Part shown: piece by piece, positions 11,182 through 23,663 of the stretch
Position numbering within the stretch: position 1 is the stretch's first letter
How the letters are laid out: the number at the start of each line of letters is the position of its first letter
Assembly: GCA_963969495.1 (NCBI GenBank)
Contig: OZ018322.1
Location: 160,352,348 to 160,416,347, forward strand
Source: Ceratothoa steindachneri
Taxonomy: Eukaryota > Arthropoda > Malacostraca > Isopoda > Cymothoidae
Direction: 5' to 3'
Length of the DNA: 64,000 bases
Translations under genes and position numbers: made by a program
The notes under the pieces: model-generated
Databases searched by the model: none
What the model saw: only the letters and a program-made list of their open reading frames with translations
Told to the model about the DNA's origin: nothing

Positions 11182-13229
11182 TGAATAAAATGTGACCATT
11201 GGTCGTCAGAGTAGCGTGGGTAAGCACAAATGTACGAACACGAAACCTATCAAATTGGACACCTTTTTCAAGAAGAGGAAACGCATAAAAAAACAATTCG
11301 CGTCTCGGGATAAATATATCAGAAGATGGTATTCTACTAGGCAGCTAAGTAAACACAAATCCTACTGAAGGAAATTATAACATAGATCTGTAAATTCTGG
11401 TCAGAGAATAGAGCTATAATTATCTGAGATAAGTAAGTATGGTAAATACACAGCTGTTCAGTAACTCTGCCCAGGGGTTAGAACAAACAAGCCCAACGAC
11501 GGAGGCTTGTATCGCAGAGGAGTCTAAGCCACGCCCTCTTCGAAAAGAAACCGTATATTTAGGCGAGCAATGAGAAGAATTGTTATTATTAAGAATTAAG
11601 TATTCTAATTGTTATTAAATCATTGCCATTAAGAATTCCTATATTAGCTTTATGGAATTCCCTCTAATTCGCCTAAATCCTGTCCCTCTAGAATTCAATA
11701 GTTTATGTTGAATAAGAAAACCTGCTTCTGTCCCGCAAAGTACTTTTTAACGTGCCGCTACTCTTTTTAATAGGCCCTTATTAGAATATGAGTATATTTT
11801 TGCTAAGTGCCTTCCTCAAAGTCCTTCTTTACCTCGATTACCCGTTAACATTTGGTAAGCCCAACCAACTATAAGAATACCCGAGAAAAATCATATTTGG
11901 AGACAGATAATTCCCCATTCATATAAATTGGTAACTTACCGCTATAAACTCGTTACCTCGCTATAAATTGGTAACATATTCAACTATAGTGGTACCATAA
12001 AATACCAACCTTTAGAATGTGAGAATTTTGCGACCTAAGGGAGAATACCGCGAAATTGATGCTGATCGTTTCCTAGAGTGGCATTTGGAGTTTTCAATGT
12101 TTGCCAGCCTTCAATAAAGGGGGTGCCAGATGAATTATAATTATTGTCAATGTTGCTTTGATATGCCCACGAAACTAGTGAAAGAGAGTTTTTGTGACGG
12201 AAGTCACGTTCGTTTGTGTGGTACGATTAGGAGACCTAGCAGCGGTAGTAGCGATTTACTCTAATGGAAGTTCTGGTGGAATAATTTCGAGCACCTTTTG
12301 AATTTAGGAAGGAAGACGTGAAACGATGGATTATTTGAATAGGACCGTGGCTATAATCTCCTTAATAGCTCCTCAGGAGGTAGATGCTATAAATCAGTAG
12401 ACCTCGCCAAAAGTTCCATCTTTTATGTCGTGGAAGGAGTGTACTTTGCTAAAATTATATCTCCATATGGCAATGCAAGCAGCAGTGATACTAATTTTGA
12501 AGCGTTAGTCGTTATCTTCTCTAAGGTGAAATATAAGTCTCTCTGAGTGAACCACGAGTTTGGCGATCTGGATAGAACACGAGCAAAGACAAAATACATT
12601 GTTGCATTGTTATTATTCTCCATGTTTCTTGATTGTAGTTGAGTGGAATGGGTTTAATATTAAAATATAATTTGAAATTTCCGTGTTTAAGTATGTCACT
12701 TTTTTATTTTGCTTGAAATAGGAAAGTGAGGGGCACTTAGGTCATTATATTCGCGAAACTCTATTGTAAATGTTACGCATTTTACTGTTGCTTACGTTAG
12801 TAGTTACTCTTATTGTTATCATTTATTTTCAGATTTTATACTCAAAAGCCGTCATTTCGAACTTTCCCATAAGAAAGTTTCCATTTTTGGTCAGCGGTTT
12901 TAGTTAAGTTGTATCACCTCCTTATGAGTATTTACTAAATATAATGTCTTCTGCTGTGAATTTGTATTTGCAATTAGATTAATTTTTATTTGATATTGGT
13001 ATGGTAAGGTCACAGGTATATTTCTTAGCTACCGCAAGGTCTGTTATGGCCTGTTCTTCTATGTAACTATGTTAACGATCATTGCAATCCTGTAAATATT
13101 TTGATAACGTATTTAAGACAAGTAGACCAGAGGCATTTCATTTAACCTGAATCTAAGAGAGTTTTTCCTTGATATTGAGCCAATTACGTTAGGTTTCTGA
13201 AGCAACGCATTTCATTTAGTCATCTAGAG
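10497..13229. other. AT-rich intergenic DNA
   Basis: No coding frame or recognisable element was found. A slightly GC-richer patch at about 11480-11560 (GGAGGCTTGTATCGCAGAGG region) could be part of an LTR of the upstream Gypsy, but no partner copy was seen. The ORFs of 60-100 codons here have no family resemblance. Confidence 0.6.
11097..11178. repeat. 82-bp (TA)n microsatellite
   Basis: This is a perfect alternating TA run, flanked by AGAA and GTTTG. It lies in otherwise featureless AT-rich DNA. Confidence 0.97.
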
Positions 13230-14347
13230 CAGTGATTCCCAAACTAGGGCCCTATGGCCCCAAAGAAGCCATGGAAAATTTCTGGTGATCCACAGAAAGT
13301 TTGGGGACTGAGGGGGCCTCAGATCCAATGAAGGTGGCCACAGAGCTTCATTTTCTTATAAAATTATTATAGTAATTCGACAATTATCTAATTATCGGCC
13401 TTTTGACAATATGGCATATTTGACTATATGAGTTCTTCATAATCTATTAATCTAATGACAATCAACTATTTACGGGTTATTAATCATAAAACATTGAGTT
13501 TCTTTTTCTTCGATATACAACAACGTTGTAATAAGTTATTAGATATACGTTTGACAGCGTCGTATCTATCTTCCACACCCACGGCATTAATACTAGTTGC
13601 AGTTGCTAACTCAGTTAGTCAGTATTCATGTTCCAAGTTGTACCATCATTTCTGCTCCGTGACAAGCTTGTTTGTGTAATATTTTTATTTTTATTTTGGT
13701 GAGTATCTTTTCAATCAACTTAAAATAACTAATATTATATGGTAACTCTAAACATAATACTTATAAAATATATGCTACCAATAAGCATATTTGTATGTGT
13801 ACTCTTTTTTGTGTCGTATTCCTAGTAGATATAACATCTATATCGATTACTTTATTTCTCTTTAAAGGAATTGCTAACGACAACATCATCGCGCGCTTGC
13901 ATTGCAGCTGCGTGGCGTTGCTTATACGAAATGTTTATTGTTTTAAGAAATATAATGTTTTCTGGTGGTAATATTTCCTTAGATTTACGTTTATTATCTG
14001 CTTAAATGGAGTCATAGGCATAATGCCAAAGGTGGATACCAGCATTCATAAATTATAAAAAGTTATTAACTATTTCCTAAGGCAAAGTGGAAAACCCCCC
14101 CGCAGTGCAGCTTTGCGGGGTTAAAATTATAATGTAGTGTTTAACCGTTGTAGACTATTTACCTAGTAAATAAATAATATCATTATTTATATATTCTTGA
14201 AAATATATATCCGTACAGTATATACAATTTAGTTCAATATAAATTACATTAAATGTTCAAACATTTGTATTTTCCTAATCTCATTAATTATTTTAAATAG
14301 GTATTCAAGGAAATTAGGAAAATATCGTTTTATTTACAACTCAATAT

Positions 14348-14350
<3 letters not shown>

Positions 14351-14378
<28 letters not shown>
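14351..14378. repeat. short (TA)n
   Basis: Twenty-eight bases of alternating AT lie 14 bp upstream of the transposase ATG, in its 5' leader. Confidence 0.9.
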
Positions 14379-14391
14379 TCCACGATTACCC

Positions 14392-16085
14392 ATGGCTGAT
14401 AAGGTAAAGAAGAAGTTTCGACAATACTCAAGCGAGTTTTTAGCATATGGTTTGATACAGTCTCCAAACAATATAATAAAGTCAACGTCTTATATGTATG
14501 ACAGAGCTTTATAATGAAAGTATGTGCCCAAGTAAGTTTCCTATATATCTATGGAATAAGCACAAAGATAAGAAAGACAAACCCTTAGATTATTTTAATT
14601 AGCTTCATGATGCTTTCCAAGGAAGGAACACCATTGATTCTATGCTTAGCCGAGGAAAAGCTAAATTATACAAAGGTTTAATTGCATCTTACGAGATTTC
14701 CAAGCGAATAGCAAAAATTGGAAAACCCCATGCTATTTGTGAAGATTTGATTTTGCCCTCAGTATCTGTAGTAATTTCTACTATTATGCAACAGAATTCC
14801 AAAGAAAATAAGGAGGTAATAACGTTAAGCAACAATTCAGTATCAAGGCGCATTAATGAAATGGGAAAGGATGTAGAAAATCAACTAGTTGCATTTTTAT
14901 AAATAAATAATCTTGCATTACAATTTGATGAAGCATATGTAAGTGTTAATCAAGCCCTTCTTCTGGCGTATGTAAGGTTTTTAGATGATAATAGTGAACT
15001 GAGAGACGTAATGCTTTGGCCCCGTCTTGTGACAGATACTAAAGAGGAAACAATTTTCCAAGAAATATTGGCCTATTTCCAAGTAAAAAATATTCCAATG
15101 GGTAACATTATGGCTTGCGACGGAAGATGCCGCTGCTATGGAAGGCCTATACAGGGGCTTCATTGCATATCTAAAACAAGCTTAGCCTAATGGTTTTGAA
15201 TACCCTGCGTGGGTCATCATCAACATTTGATTGCAAAATATTTGGGAGGACGTTGGAAGATGCTCTTGATAGTGTTATCAAGGGTACAATCCTTATCAAG
15301 TCAAATCCACTTCAAGACCGTCTTTTTCCGACAACTATGTGCCAACGTTGAAGAATAGCCTGAACATTTACCTTGGCATATAGAGGTGAGAGAGCTTTCT
15401 AAGGGTAACTGCCTGCGTCGCTTTGTTGAACTCTGGGAGAGTGTTGTACCATTTTTGAACGCTAAGGCACTTCGAGAAGAAATCATAGCTGCTAAGTGTG
15501 ACCTTTCTACCTTGCAGAATTATTTGACAAGCTAAACATATTGAACAAACAGCTACAAGGTAAAAATACAAATATTTTAATTTCCATAGAAGCAATCACC
15601 GCTTTCCTTGGAAAACTTAATCTGTTTAGGATTAATATTTGGCGTAAGAAATTATTACATTTTCCAACTCTCGCCACTATTGAAGAGGAGCTGCATGAGG
15701 ATGATATTTTAGGTTCAACGTATCTTGCAAATGATTATTTTAAGTTGAATGGTAGGCTCATTTAAGACAAATGCCGCTGGTGTTAACATCATACTACAAA
15801 ATAATCAAACTGCTCTAGCTAAATTTAAACATGGCCTCAATATCTTATGAAAAAGTAGTGGAATTGCAATCAAATTCCCATTGCTTTGGCCGGAAGTAAA
15901 ATTATATTTCATTGCCTTTCCAACCTTTTACCTAGTTGAGTCATGTTTTAGCCGAGCTTTTCACCTATTATCTAAAGCTCGCAACCGCTTATAAATTGTA
16001 ACTAGAGGTTCTGTCTCTAGCAACCATGGAGCCTGACTTGGTAAAACTTGCCCAACTACATCAGTCACAAGGATCTAACTGAAAA
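14392..16085 (+). pseudogene. hAT transposase (ZBED5/SCAND3-like) pseudogene
   Basis: The start ATG at 14392 gives MADKVKKKFRQYSSEFLAYGLIQSPNN, the N-terminus typical of ZBED5-like hAT transposases. The BED-finger cysteines that should follow are lost to a stop and frameshift near 14513. Further on are KDKPLDYF, then 14642-14902 (SRGKAKLYKGLIASYEISKRIAKIGKPHAICEDLILPSV, NNSVSRRINEMGKDVE), LALQFDEAYVSVNQALLLAYVRF, ETIFQEILAYFQVKNIPMGN, LRRFVELWESVVPFLNAKAL, and a C-terminal dimerisation block YLVESCFSRAFHLLSKARNRL near 15930-15990. The conserved CATDGA-type active-site segment is garbled at about 15115-15140. There are many stops, so it is inactive. Closest relatives from memory are ZBED5-like proteins in arthropod genomes. 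Confidence 0.9.
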
Positions 16086-16691
16086 ACACACACAAAAAAG
16101 CTAATATGATATATTTGTTTTTATTTTGCTAAAGGATTCTATTTTTAAAATAAAAAAATAATAACTTTTTAAAGGTTACTTATTTTTTCGTGTCCATGGA
16201 AGTTTTTCGTTTTGCTGCTATATCAGAGAAATAACGTGTCATCTTAAACGGTTCTTTTATCGAACAAACAAAATAATTTTTGGGGTATTAAAAGTGAATA
16301 AAGGAGAATATATGTACAATTAATGGAGACTGATATTTTTATGGAAGGTATTAAAATATTGAAGTACTAATTTTTCTGCTAATAATTTCATGATGGCCAC
16401 AGAAATATTAATGATCTCAAGGGGGGCCATTAACTAAAAAAGATTGGGAACCACTGATCTAGACCAAAATATTCGGTACCACATTTAGGATCGAGCTTAT
16501 ATTAATATATATTAATTTTACCTCAAGGATTATTAACATACTTATATCACTATTCTTCAATAGTTGTGTTGAATGAGGTGGTGCGGATCGCGTTTTTTCT
16601 ATCTCTCTTTAGAGATAGTCTGAATTTAGGTTTATTTAATCATGAAGTCCCTGAGTCAACTTTTGTACCAGGTTGCTGATTGCTCTAAGTA

Positions 16692-16866
16692 GATTTAAGC
16701 AGTATAAATAACAGTTCATACTAAGACACGTATATATTAAACCCATTCATAGGTAAAAATAAACTTTGAAGGATTCAGTGGCTTTTTCCTCCTTAAGCAG
16801 CACAAAGGCTTATAATTTGGCTTTGCGCTTTGTAAACTTGTATAGTGTGATAATTAAATACCTACA
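16692..16866 (+). repeat. BEL 5' LTR remnant (3' part)
   Basis: It aligns by eye with 36054-36229 over about 175 bp with substitutions and small gaps. The terminal CCTACA is immediately followed by the candidate primer-binding site. Its 5' boundary is unknown; the hAT element ends 235 bp to the left. Confidence 0.75.
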
Positions 16867-16867
16867 T

Positions 16868-16887
16868 TGGTGCCCAGACCCGCGACC
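16868..16887 (+). promoter_or_regulatory. candidate primer-binding site
   Basis: TGGTGCCCAGACCCGCGACC starts 1-2 bases after the LTR end. It begins with TGG, the complement of a tRNA CCA end, as in LTR-element primer-binding sites. The primer tRNA was not identified. Confidence 0.65.
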
Positions 16888-17099
16888 TTTAATCAAAATG
16901 AGTTTGGTCTCAAACTAGAGGGGGACATAGTGTTCTAAGTACACATCTTATTAAATCTATAACTTCTTTGGTTGTTAAGGCTCTGGATTGCTACACTTTG
17001 TATTGACAGATAGAGGAGTAAAAGTACCATTTTGCCAAAATTTATAATTACATGAACTTATATTAAAATAACTTGATGAGAATATTTTGGAAAAGGAAA

Positions 17100-17896
17100 T
17101 TTGGAGGCCTCCGCGTGTAATATTGAGATTAGGTGGGGAATCTATATAGGAGAAAAATGTGTGAGAGACTCGAACGAAGTTAAACTATCTAAGGTTTCTA
17201 GATCGGCGAGCGAAATTAAACTGCCTAGAATTAACCTACCAATATTTTCAGAAGACGTCCTCTACTGAAAAACTTCCCCGATTTATTCTATAATACCATT
17301 CATGTTATAAATATTTCAAAATTACAAAAATGTGCATATCTTCTGGGACAATTATGTAAAGATGCATTGCGCCTACTTGATGAGTTTACCATTTCTGGGG
17401 ATCATTATGAAGAGGCTTGAGAGTTGCGCAAACTTACGAACGGCGATAACCGGCGAATCATTCAAACTCGCATTTACTTAATTTTAGATTTAGAAGGATC
17501 AAAATGTAATTCTAAGAGCACCTCAAAGCTCTTCGTTTGGATATTGGCACTGCAGGTTTGTACATCATAACGCTATTGACACGAAAATTGCCATCTGCCT
17601 TAAAATAGGAAATAAATAGGTCGCTTCTAAATGAATCTGAGTATTGGCAGTTTAATATTTTCTGCGAGGAATTTGAAGAAGAAATTAAATTGTTACAGCA
17701 TAAGTACGAGCACTTATGATATGAAAAAAAAAGGTTAGATCCCCGAGTAAAAAAAAGTTTCCAGGTTTACTGTTACGGGGCAAAAATATAACTCAAGGTA
17801 TTAGGTGGAATAAGTTTACTATTGAACCCCAAAATGACCCTCCCCCTAAACTGTGCACACTGTGTAACAATCTCAAAAAGGTATAGGCTTGCCCGA
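17100..17896 (+). pseudogene. gag: BEL/Pao gag remnant
   Basis: Around 17290-17560 the translated pieces INISKLQKCAYLLGQLCKDALRLLDEFTISGDHYEEA, ELRKLTNGDNRRIIQTRIYLILDL resemble the capsid region of Pao/BEL gag (DUF1759-like): a start with a LGQL/LRGYL helix, then L-x-G-x-(N/H)Y-x-x-A, then a helix with a basic RRII motif. Stops and frameshifts are frequent. The gene is cut at 17896 by the LINE insertion. The continuation in protease/RT resumes after 31366. Confidence 0.6.
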
Positions 17897-17989
17897 TTTT
17901 TAAATTTCTTTTTAAGGGGCTATCTGGCGACTGCCCACTTGAGCATAAGTTGCCGCAATCAAACGGCCTAGCTCATAGGCTACTTGAAA

Positions 17990-19538
17990 ATAAAAAAATA
18001 TGAAAACAAAACAACGATAAAAATAGAAGATGACAACAATTAGGAAGTAAGGTCCTGCGTAGGCGGGAGGTCCCACTCCCTCCAGCACATGAGCGTGCGG
18101 ACTACAAAGAAAACAGCAAAAAAACAACAAAATCTAGATAAATAAAAGGAAGAAGGCACGCTTCGCCCCAAAAGTCCTCCATTCAATGAGCACGCCCTCG
18201 TTCGGAGTAAAAGTAACAGGCGGTAGCGACCCCGCTTATCCCGAAACAAGTAACGTGCGTGAAGATCGCCCAGACTGGGACATTTAACAAGAATGTGCCG
18301 AACAGCCTGGTCGACAAAGCAGTCTTCACAGTAGGGCGCTGGTGAGCGCTCAATCAAATAGCGTTGCGTCCCGCGAGTGTGTCCAATTCTGAGATGACAG
18401 AAAGCCACCTGAGGCTTTGCGGCATTGGGGGGTAGGTCTATGGGAACAGTTGCGGCGCAATGGCACGCAACTTTAAGTTCCCTTCGACCGTCTCCCATCT
18501 TCTTTGCCAAGCAGTCTAAAGAGCTGCTCGTATTCCTGCCATGTAGTCGGTGAAAGGAAGAGTGAAATACTGGTCCGGTCACAGAGACATCGAGGACTCT
18601 TGGGTGCCCTAATCAGCGCGTTTATTCCCAGGTATTCCTACATGTCCAGGATACCAGCAGAATTTAATATCGATATGCGCTCGGCTCGGAAAACCGTGGC
18701 GTCACGGATATCGCGAACCAGTGGATGTGGAGATTCCAATGCCCCGAGAACACTCAGAGCGCCTTGAGAGTCGCTATAGATTTAAATCCGGTCTCCAAAC
18801 CAGCCATGTTGCGTAATCTCCTTTACCGAGTGGTGTATTGCCACCAGCTCGGCCGTGAAGATAGAGGGAACGCCTGTCAGAGCCCCGCTGACTTCGAACA
18901 GAAGAGATACGGCGTGGAAGCTGACCCCCTTTTCGGACTTGGGGCCATCCGTATACACTGGCACGGTTCCAGCGTGACAAGAGGTGTTCTCGAAAAACCT
19001 CGAACGCAATACTCCCGGCGCTGTACAAACTTTGGGAGCAGAGGCGTGGCGAAAAGAGACAAATGTGGTTCTTTCCAGGGTGGTGTCCTGGGCAGAACCA
19101 GGGGCGCCACCGGGCCAAGAGCTATACTTAGCTCTGGAAGGAGTTTCCTGGCCCTAAACTCAAAAGGTCTTAGGGTATGACTGGTTTCTCTCAGCGGCAT
19201 AGGCACTGTTGGAATCAGTTGCGGATGCAGTAAGAGCTGCTGGTGACTAAGGGAGGCGCCGGGCTCGCGTGAACAGGCCAATGATGAACTGTACGTGGCG
19301 TAGAGTGAGTGACATTTCCCCAGCATCGACTATTAGGCCCTCGAAGGGAAAGTGAGGAAGGCACAGGTCGCCAGGCGAAGGCCGGTGTGTTGAATAGAGT
19401 CTATCCTCCGCAATAAACGCTCATCGGTGGATGCATAAAATTCGCATCCGTACTCGATCTTCGAATGAACAAAGGATCGATAAAAATAAGGCAGTAGCCC
19501 TATCAGCGCCCCAAGCGCTAAACGTCACAGAACGGAGA
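17990..19538 (-). pseudogene. older LINE copy: ORF2 C-terminus (RNase H and zinc motif)
   Basis: Fragments parallel to the younger copy are readable on the minus strand: an RNase H piece (YTDGPKSEKGVSFHA, SVKEITQHGWFGD near 18780-18960), LPPNAAKPQVAFCHLRIGHTRGTQRYLIERSPAPYCEDC, and the zinc motif YCEDCFVDQAVRHILVKCPSLGDLHARYL near 18240-18350. Frames differ between pieces (18040-18582, 18774-19118). The segment stops abruptly at 19538, the point where the younger LINE begins. This is the downstream half of one ORF2 whose upstream half is at 26546 onward. Confidence 0.88.
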
Positions 19539-19563
19539 TTTTTTTTTTTTTTTTTTTTTTTTT
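19539..19563 (-). other. poly(A) tail of the younger LINE
   Basis: An uninterrupted T-run on the plus strand lies directly against the left target duplication. An intact tail of this length suggests a recent insertion. Confidence 0.93.
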
Positions 19564-19616
19564 AAGAGCTCATCTGGCGACTGCCTACTTGGGCATTAGT
19601 TGCCGTATTAAAACTG

Positions 19617-19630
19617 GCCTAGTTCTAGGC
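19617..19630 (-). promoter_or_regulatory. 3' UTR hairpin of the LINE
   Basis: GCCTAG-TT-CTAGGC is a perfect 6-bp inverted repeat about 55 bp from the poly(A). The older copy keeps a 5-bp stem with a 5-base loop at 17966-17980 (GCCTA GCTCA TAGGC). A terminal stem may help the RT recognise its RNA; that role is an inference. Confidence 0.5.
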
Positions 19631-19829
19631 TACTTTAAAATAAAATTAAAGAGAGAGAGAAAAAAAACAACACCCCCAAAAGGGGGAAAGGAAGCAAGCT
19701 GGTGCGTCGGAGAGAGGTCCTCCTGGCGCAGGAGCGTGCAACTAAAGGAAAAAACAAACAAAAAACAAAACAAAAAAAAACAAATGCAAAAAAACAACAA
19801 AACAAAACAAAAAAACAAACAAACCTTGC

Positions 19830-22800
19830 TTAAATAATAGGGAGAAGGCCGGCCTCCCCCAAGAAGTCAACAAGTCCACAAGTCAATGTGCACGAATCTG
19901 TCCCGAGCACAAGGGACAGGCGGTAGCGACCCCGCCCATCCCGGTACTGGGACAGGTATCGTGCGCGAAGATCACCCAGACTGGGACATTCGACAAGAAT
20001 GTGCCGAACAGTCTGGGGGACGACGCAGTCGTTGCAATAGGGCGCAGGCGAGCGCCTTATCAGATAGCAATGCGTCACACGAGTGTGTCCGATTCGGAGA
20101 CGACAGAAAGCAACCTGAAGCCACCGCGGCATTGGGGGATAGGTCCATGGGAACAGTCGCGGCGCAATAGCACGCAACTTTAAGTTCCCTTCGACCGTCT
20201 CCCATCTTCTTTGCCAAGCAGTCCGAAGAGCTGCCCGTATTTCTGCCATGTAGTCGGTGTGAGGAAGAGCGAAACGCTGGTCCGGTCGCAGAGTCCTCGC
20301 GGACTCTTTGGCGCCCTCATCGGCGCGCTCATTCCCCGCAATTCCTACATGTCCAGGAACCAAGCAGAAGATAATCTCGACATCTGCCCGGCTCGCCAAA
20401 ACCGTGGCGTCACGGATATCGCGAACCAGGGGATGCGGAGATTCCAATGCCCCGAGAGCACTCAGGGCGCTTTGTGAGTCGCTATAGATCACAATCCAGT
20501 CTCCGAACCGGGCACGTCGCGTAATCTTCCGTACCGAGTGGTGTATTGCCACCAGCTCGGCCGTGAAGACAGACTCAGCGCCTGGTAGAGCCCCGCTGAC
20601 TTCAAACAGAGGGGATCCGGCGTGGAAGCCGACCCCCTCTTGGGACTTGGAGCCATCCGTATACACTGGCACGGTACCAGCGTGACACGATGTGTGCTCC
20701 AAAAAGGTCGAACGCAATACTCCCGGCGCAGTACAAGCTTTGGGAGCAGAGGCGTGGCGACAAATAACCAAATGTGGTACCCTCCTGGGTGGCGTCCTGG
20801 GCAGAACCAGGGGCGCCCCTGGCCCGAGAGCTATATCTACCTCTCGAACGAGTTTCCAGGCCCTAAACCCAAAGGGCTTAGGGTATGACTGGCGTCTCTC
20901 GGCGGCATAGGCACCATAGAGATCAGCTGCGGATGCAGTGAGAGCTGTTGGCGACTGAGGGAGGCGCCGGGCTCGCAAGTACAGGCGAGTGATGCACTGC
21001 ACGTGGCGCAGAGCGAGTGGCATCTCCCCAGCATCGACCAACAGGCTCTCAATGGGGGAAGTGCGGAAGGCACCGGTCGCAAGGCGAAGGCCGGTGTGGT
21101 GGATTGAATCCACCTTCCGCAATAAACGCTCGGCTGCGGATGCATAAAACTCGCATCCGTAGTCGAGCTTCGAGCGAACAAAGGATCGATAAAAAAGTAA
21201 GGCGGTAGCCCTATCAGCGCCCCAAGCGCTGAACGTCACGGGACGGAGAATCTCCATGGCGCGGGTACAAGAGACCCTAAGGCTGCGAATATAAGCCTCC
21301 CATGTGAGGCGTCGGTCAAATACAAGACCAAGGAAACGGTGCGACTCACCCACATTCAGGCGCACCCCATTAAGAAACAAATCTAGGTCGGGGTGAAGCC
21401 GTGGATGGCGGCAAAAGTGCACCACCTTAGTCTTGACCAAAGAAAAGCGAAACCTGTGCGCTTCGGCATAGCGAGAGACGCGGTTCAATGCCTGTTGGAG
21501 TCGACGCTCCAGAGTTGGCATCTGGGCCGCGCCAAAAGAGATCGAAAGGTCGTCCACGTAGAGCGTAGCGAGAACATCTTCTAGCAGCACCGAGGTGATG
21601 CCGTTGATGCTCAGGGCAAAGAGTGGGACACTGAGGACACTTCCCTGCGGGACACCCTCTTCCTGCTCCTTTGGGGCAGAGAGGGCTCCCCCCATCCGTA
21701 CGCGGAATCGACGAACTCGGAAAAATTCAGATATAAACATTGAGAGGCTTCCCCTCGCCCCCATCGTGTGGAGAGTCTCCATGATACCGTATCTCCATGC
21801 GGTATCATAGGCCTTCTCCAGATCAAAAAACACCGTGGCGTAGTGCTGTCTACAAGGGAAAGCCTCGCAGACGGCATTTCCAGTCGGAGCAGAGCATCCG
21901 ACGTGGAGTGAAACTTAGGGAAGCCGCACTGTGCAGAAGACAGATGGCCTCCGCTGTCCAGGAAATAGCTAATCTAACATTTACCAATTTCTCCATCAAC
22001 TTGCACATGCAAGAGGTTAGAGAGATTGGGCGGAAACCGGTCGGAGTAGAGTGATCTCTCCCCGGCTTGCAAAAGGCGAGCACAGTTACGATTCGCCAGG
22101 AGTATGGGAGAAGACCTTCCACCCAGATCCTGTTGAACAGATCTAACAGAAAGGCCATGCCTCGCTCACCCAGGTGTCGAAGCATGGCGTACGGGACATC
22201 GTCCGGACCATGGGCGGTGTCCGCGCACGAAACGAAGCAAGGGCGGAACGCAACTCACTCACAGTAAACTTGTCGTTGAAGGGTTCTCCGCCTCTGGAGG
22301 TAAAGTCCAGCCGGCGGCCTTCCGCGACATGACGACGTGCATTGAATGCTGGCGGAGCAGCATCACGGCTAGAGAATGCGGAGAAAGCGGTCAATAAGGA
22401 TTCCGCCACGGACGCGATCTCCAAAATTGCGGTCCCATTCTCCTGGAGAACGGGAGGGGGGTCCTGCGAGAACTTGCTTCGAATCCTTTTGACTCGCTTC
22501 CACACATCAGCTAAAGGGGTCTTCCCGTTAAGTGAAGACACGTATGCCCGCCAAGAAGAGCGGTGCGCGTGCTTCGAAATATACCGGAACCTAGCCCTAG
22601 CCCGACGAAATTCAGCGACAGTGAAATGGTTCGGGCGGCGCTTATAGCGCAGGTAGGCATAACGCTTCTGTTTGAGGGCCGTCTCACACTTGGCCGACCA
22701 CCATGGGACTGGTCGGCATGCAAAACAGCCAGACGTCCTAGGAATAGTAGTAAGGCCCACGGCGATGAGGTTGCCGGAGAAGAACTCAACGGCCTCATCT

Positions 22801-23663
22801 ACCGACCTAAACTCCTCGACTGAGATAGAGAATTTAGTCATTTCCTGAAATGCAGGCCACCGCGCCCGCGCCAAGCACCACCAAGGTGGTCTCTCAGGCG
22901 GCAGTTGCCCTGAAAAGGATATTTGAATGGGAAAGTGATCACTACCATAGAGGTCATCGACCACCCCCCAATCAAAATCAGGCTGTGCATCCGAAGAGCA
23001 CAAAGATAGGTCAAGGCAAGAAAATGAAGCGGTTCTCGGACAGTGGTGCGTAAACTCATCCACGTTTAGAACGCCCATCTCAAGCTCTTCGATCAGATCG
23101 GCAAGGACTTGTCCCCTGGCATTTATGGAGTAATCTTACCAGAGAGGATGCCTGCCGTTCAGATCTCCAAGCAAGAGATAGGGCCTCGGCAACCGTGCCA
23201 CGACGCGTCGGAAGTCCCCCGCGTCGAAGTCAGCTGACGGTGGAATGTACGCAGAAATGATAGTATACCTCCTATCCAGGTGCAGCTGCACAGCCACTGC
23301 CTGAAAGGAGGTATCTAAAGAGAAAGGAAGAACGGAGACATCATGCCGGGTGTAAACCGCGCATCTCCCAGCCCGGCCATCCCGCGGTGGTGGGGTCGCA
23401 AGACCCTTATACCCCGGGAGGGCAGGCAGCGGGCACGCGCCTAGCATGGTCTCGTGCAGAAAAATAGCTAATGGGGAACGGGACAAGACGAGCCTCCGCA
23501 GCTCCTCCCAGTTGGCCCGGAGTCCACGGCAATTCCATTCAAGGAATATGCCCTCCAGGCCTCGCTCGGAGGAGACGCGGGGGCCCTCCTCGAAATGAAG
23601 ACCCTCACGGTAATGGCCGTACGCTTCCCAGGGGCAGAAGCCCGGGCGCTGTTGGCCGGGCAA
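19830..23663 (-). pseudogene. LINE ORF2: AP endonuclease, reverse transcriptase, RNase H, zinc motif
   Basis: Endonuclease (23600-22900): WNCRGLRANWEEL, LHETM, YIPPSADF, LLLGDLNGRHPLW, CLDLSLCSSD and GSDHFPI. An in-frame TAA at 23133-23135 follows HPLW. After 22205 the frame shifts (PPMVRTMS for the expected PDDVPYAM-like segment) and it returns to the original frame by about 21850. RT continues as an open 667 codons from 21833 to 19830: FFDLEKAYD at 2-10, GVPQGSVLSVPLFAL at 60-74, YVDD at 92-95. RNase H spans 388-510 with YTDGSKS, FTAELVAI, IYSDSQSAL, PGHVGIAGNERADEG. A CCHC motif CNDC-x7-H-x4-C is at 600-616. The domain set is that of the I/R1 group. Confidence 0.93.

Larger units (their letters stand above)
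13230..16456 (+). mobile_element. hAT DNA transposon (ZBED/Charlie-like), complete ends
   Basis: The 3227-bp element has imperfect terminal inverted repeats: left CAGTGATTCCCAAAC (from 13230) and right, read inward, CAGTGGTTCCCAATC (to 16456), 13 of 15 matching. It is flanked by an 8-bp target duplication, ATCTAGAG at 13222-13229 and ATCTAGAC at 16457-16464, one mismatch. Eight-base duplications and CAGTG ends are diagnostic of hAT. The inside carries a plus-strand transposase pseudogene. It lies just left of the BEL LTR remnant. Confidence 0.93.

Noticed and set aside
19526..19563. Head-to-tail tandem duplication of two LINEs
   Set aside because: The left fragment continues exactly at 26546 on the other side and both junctions carry the same 13-bp duplication, so it is an insertion into an older copy, not a tandem.
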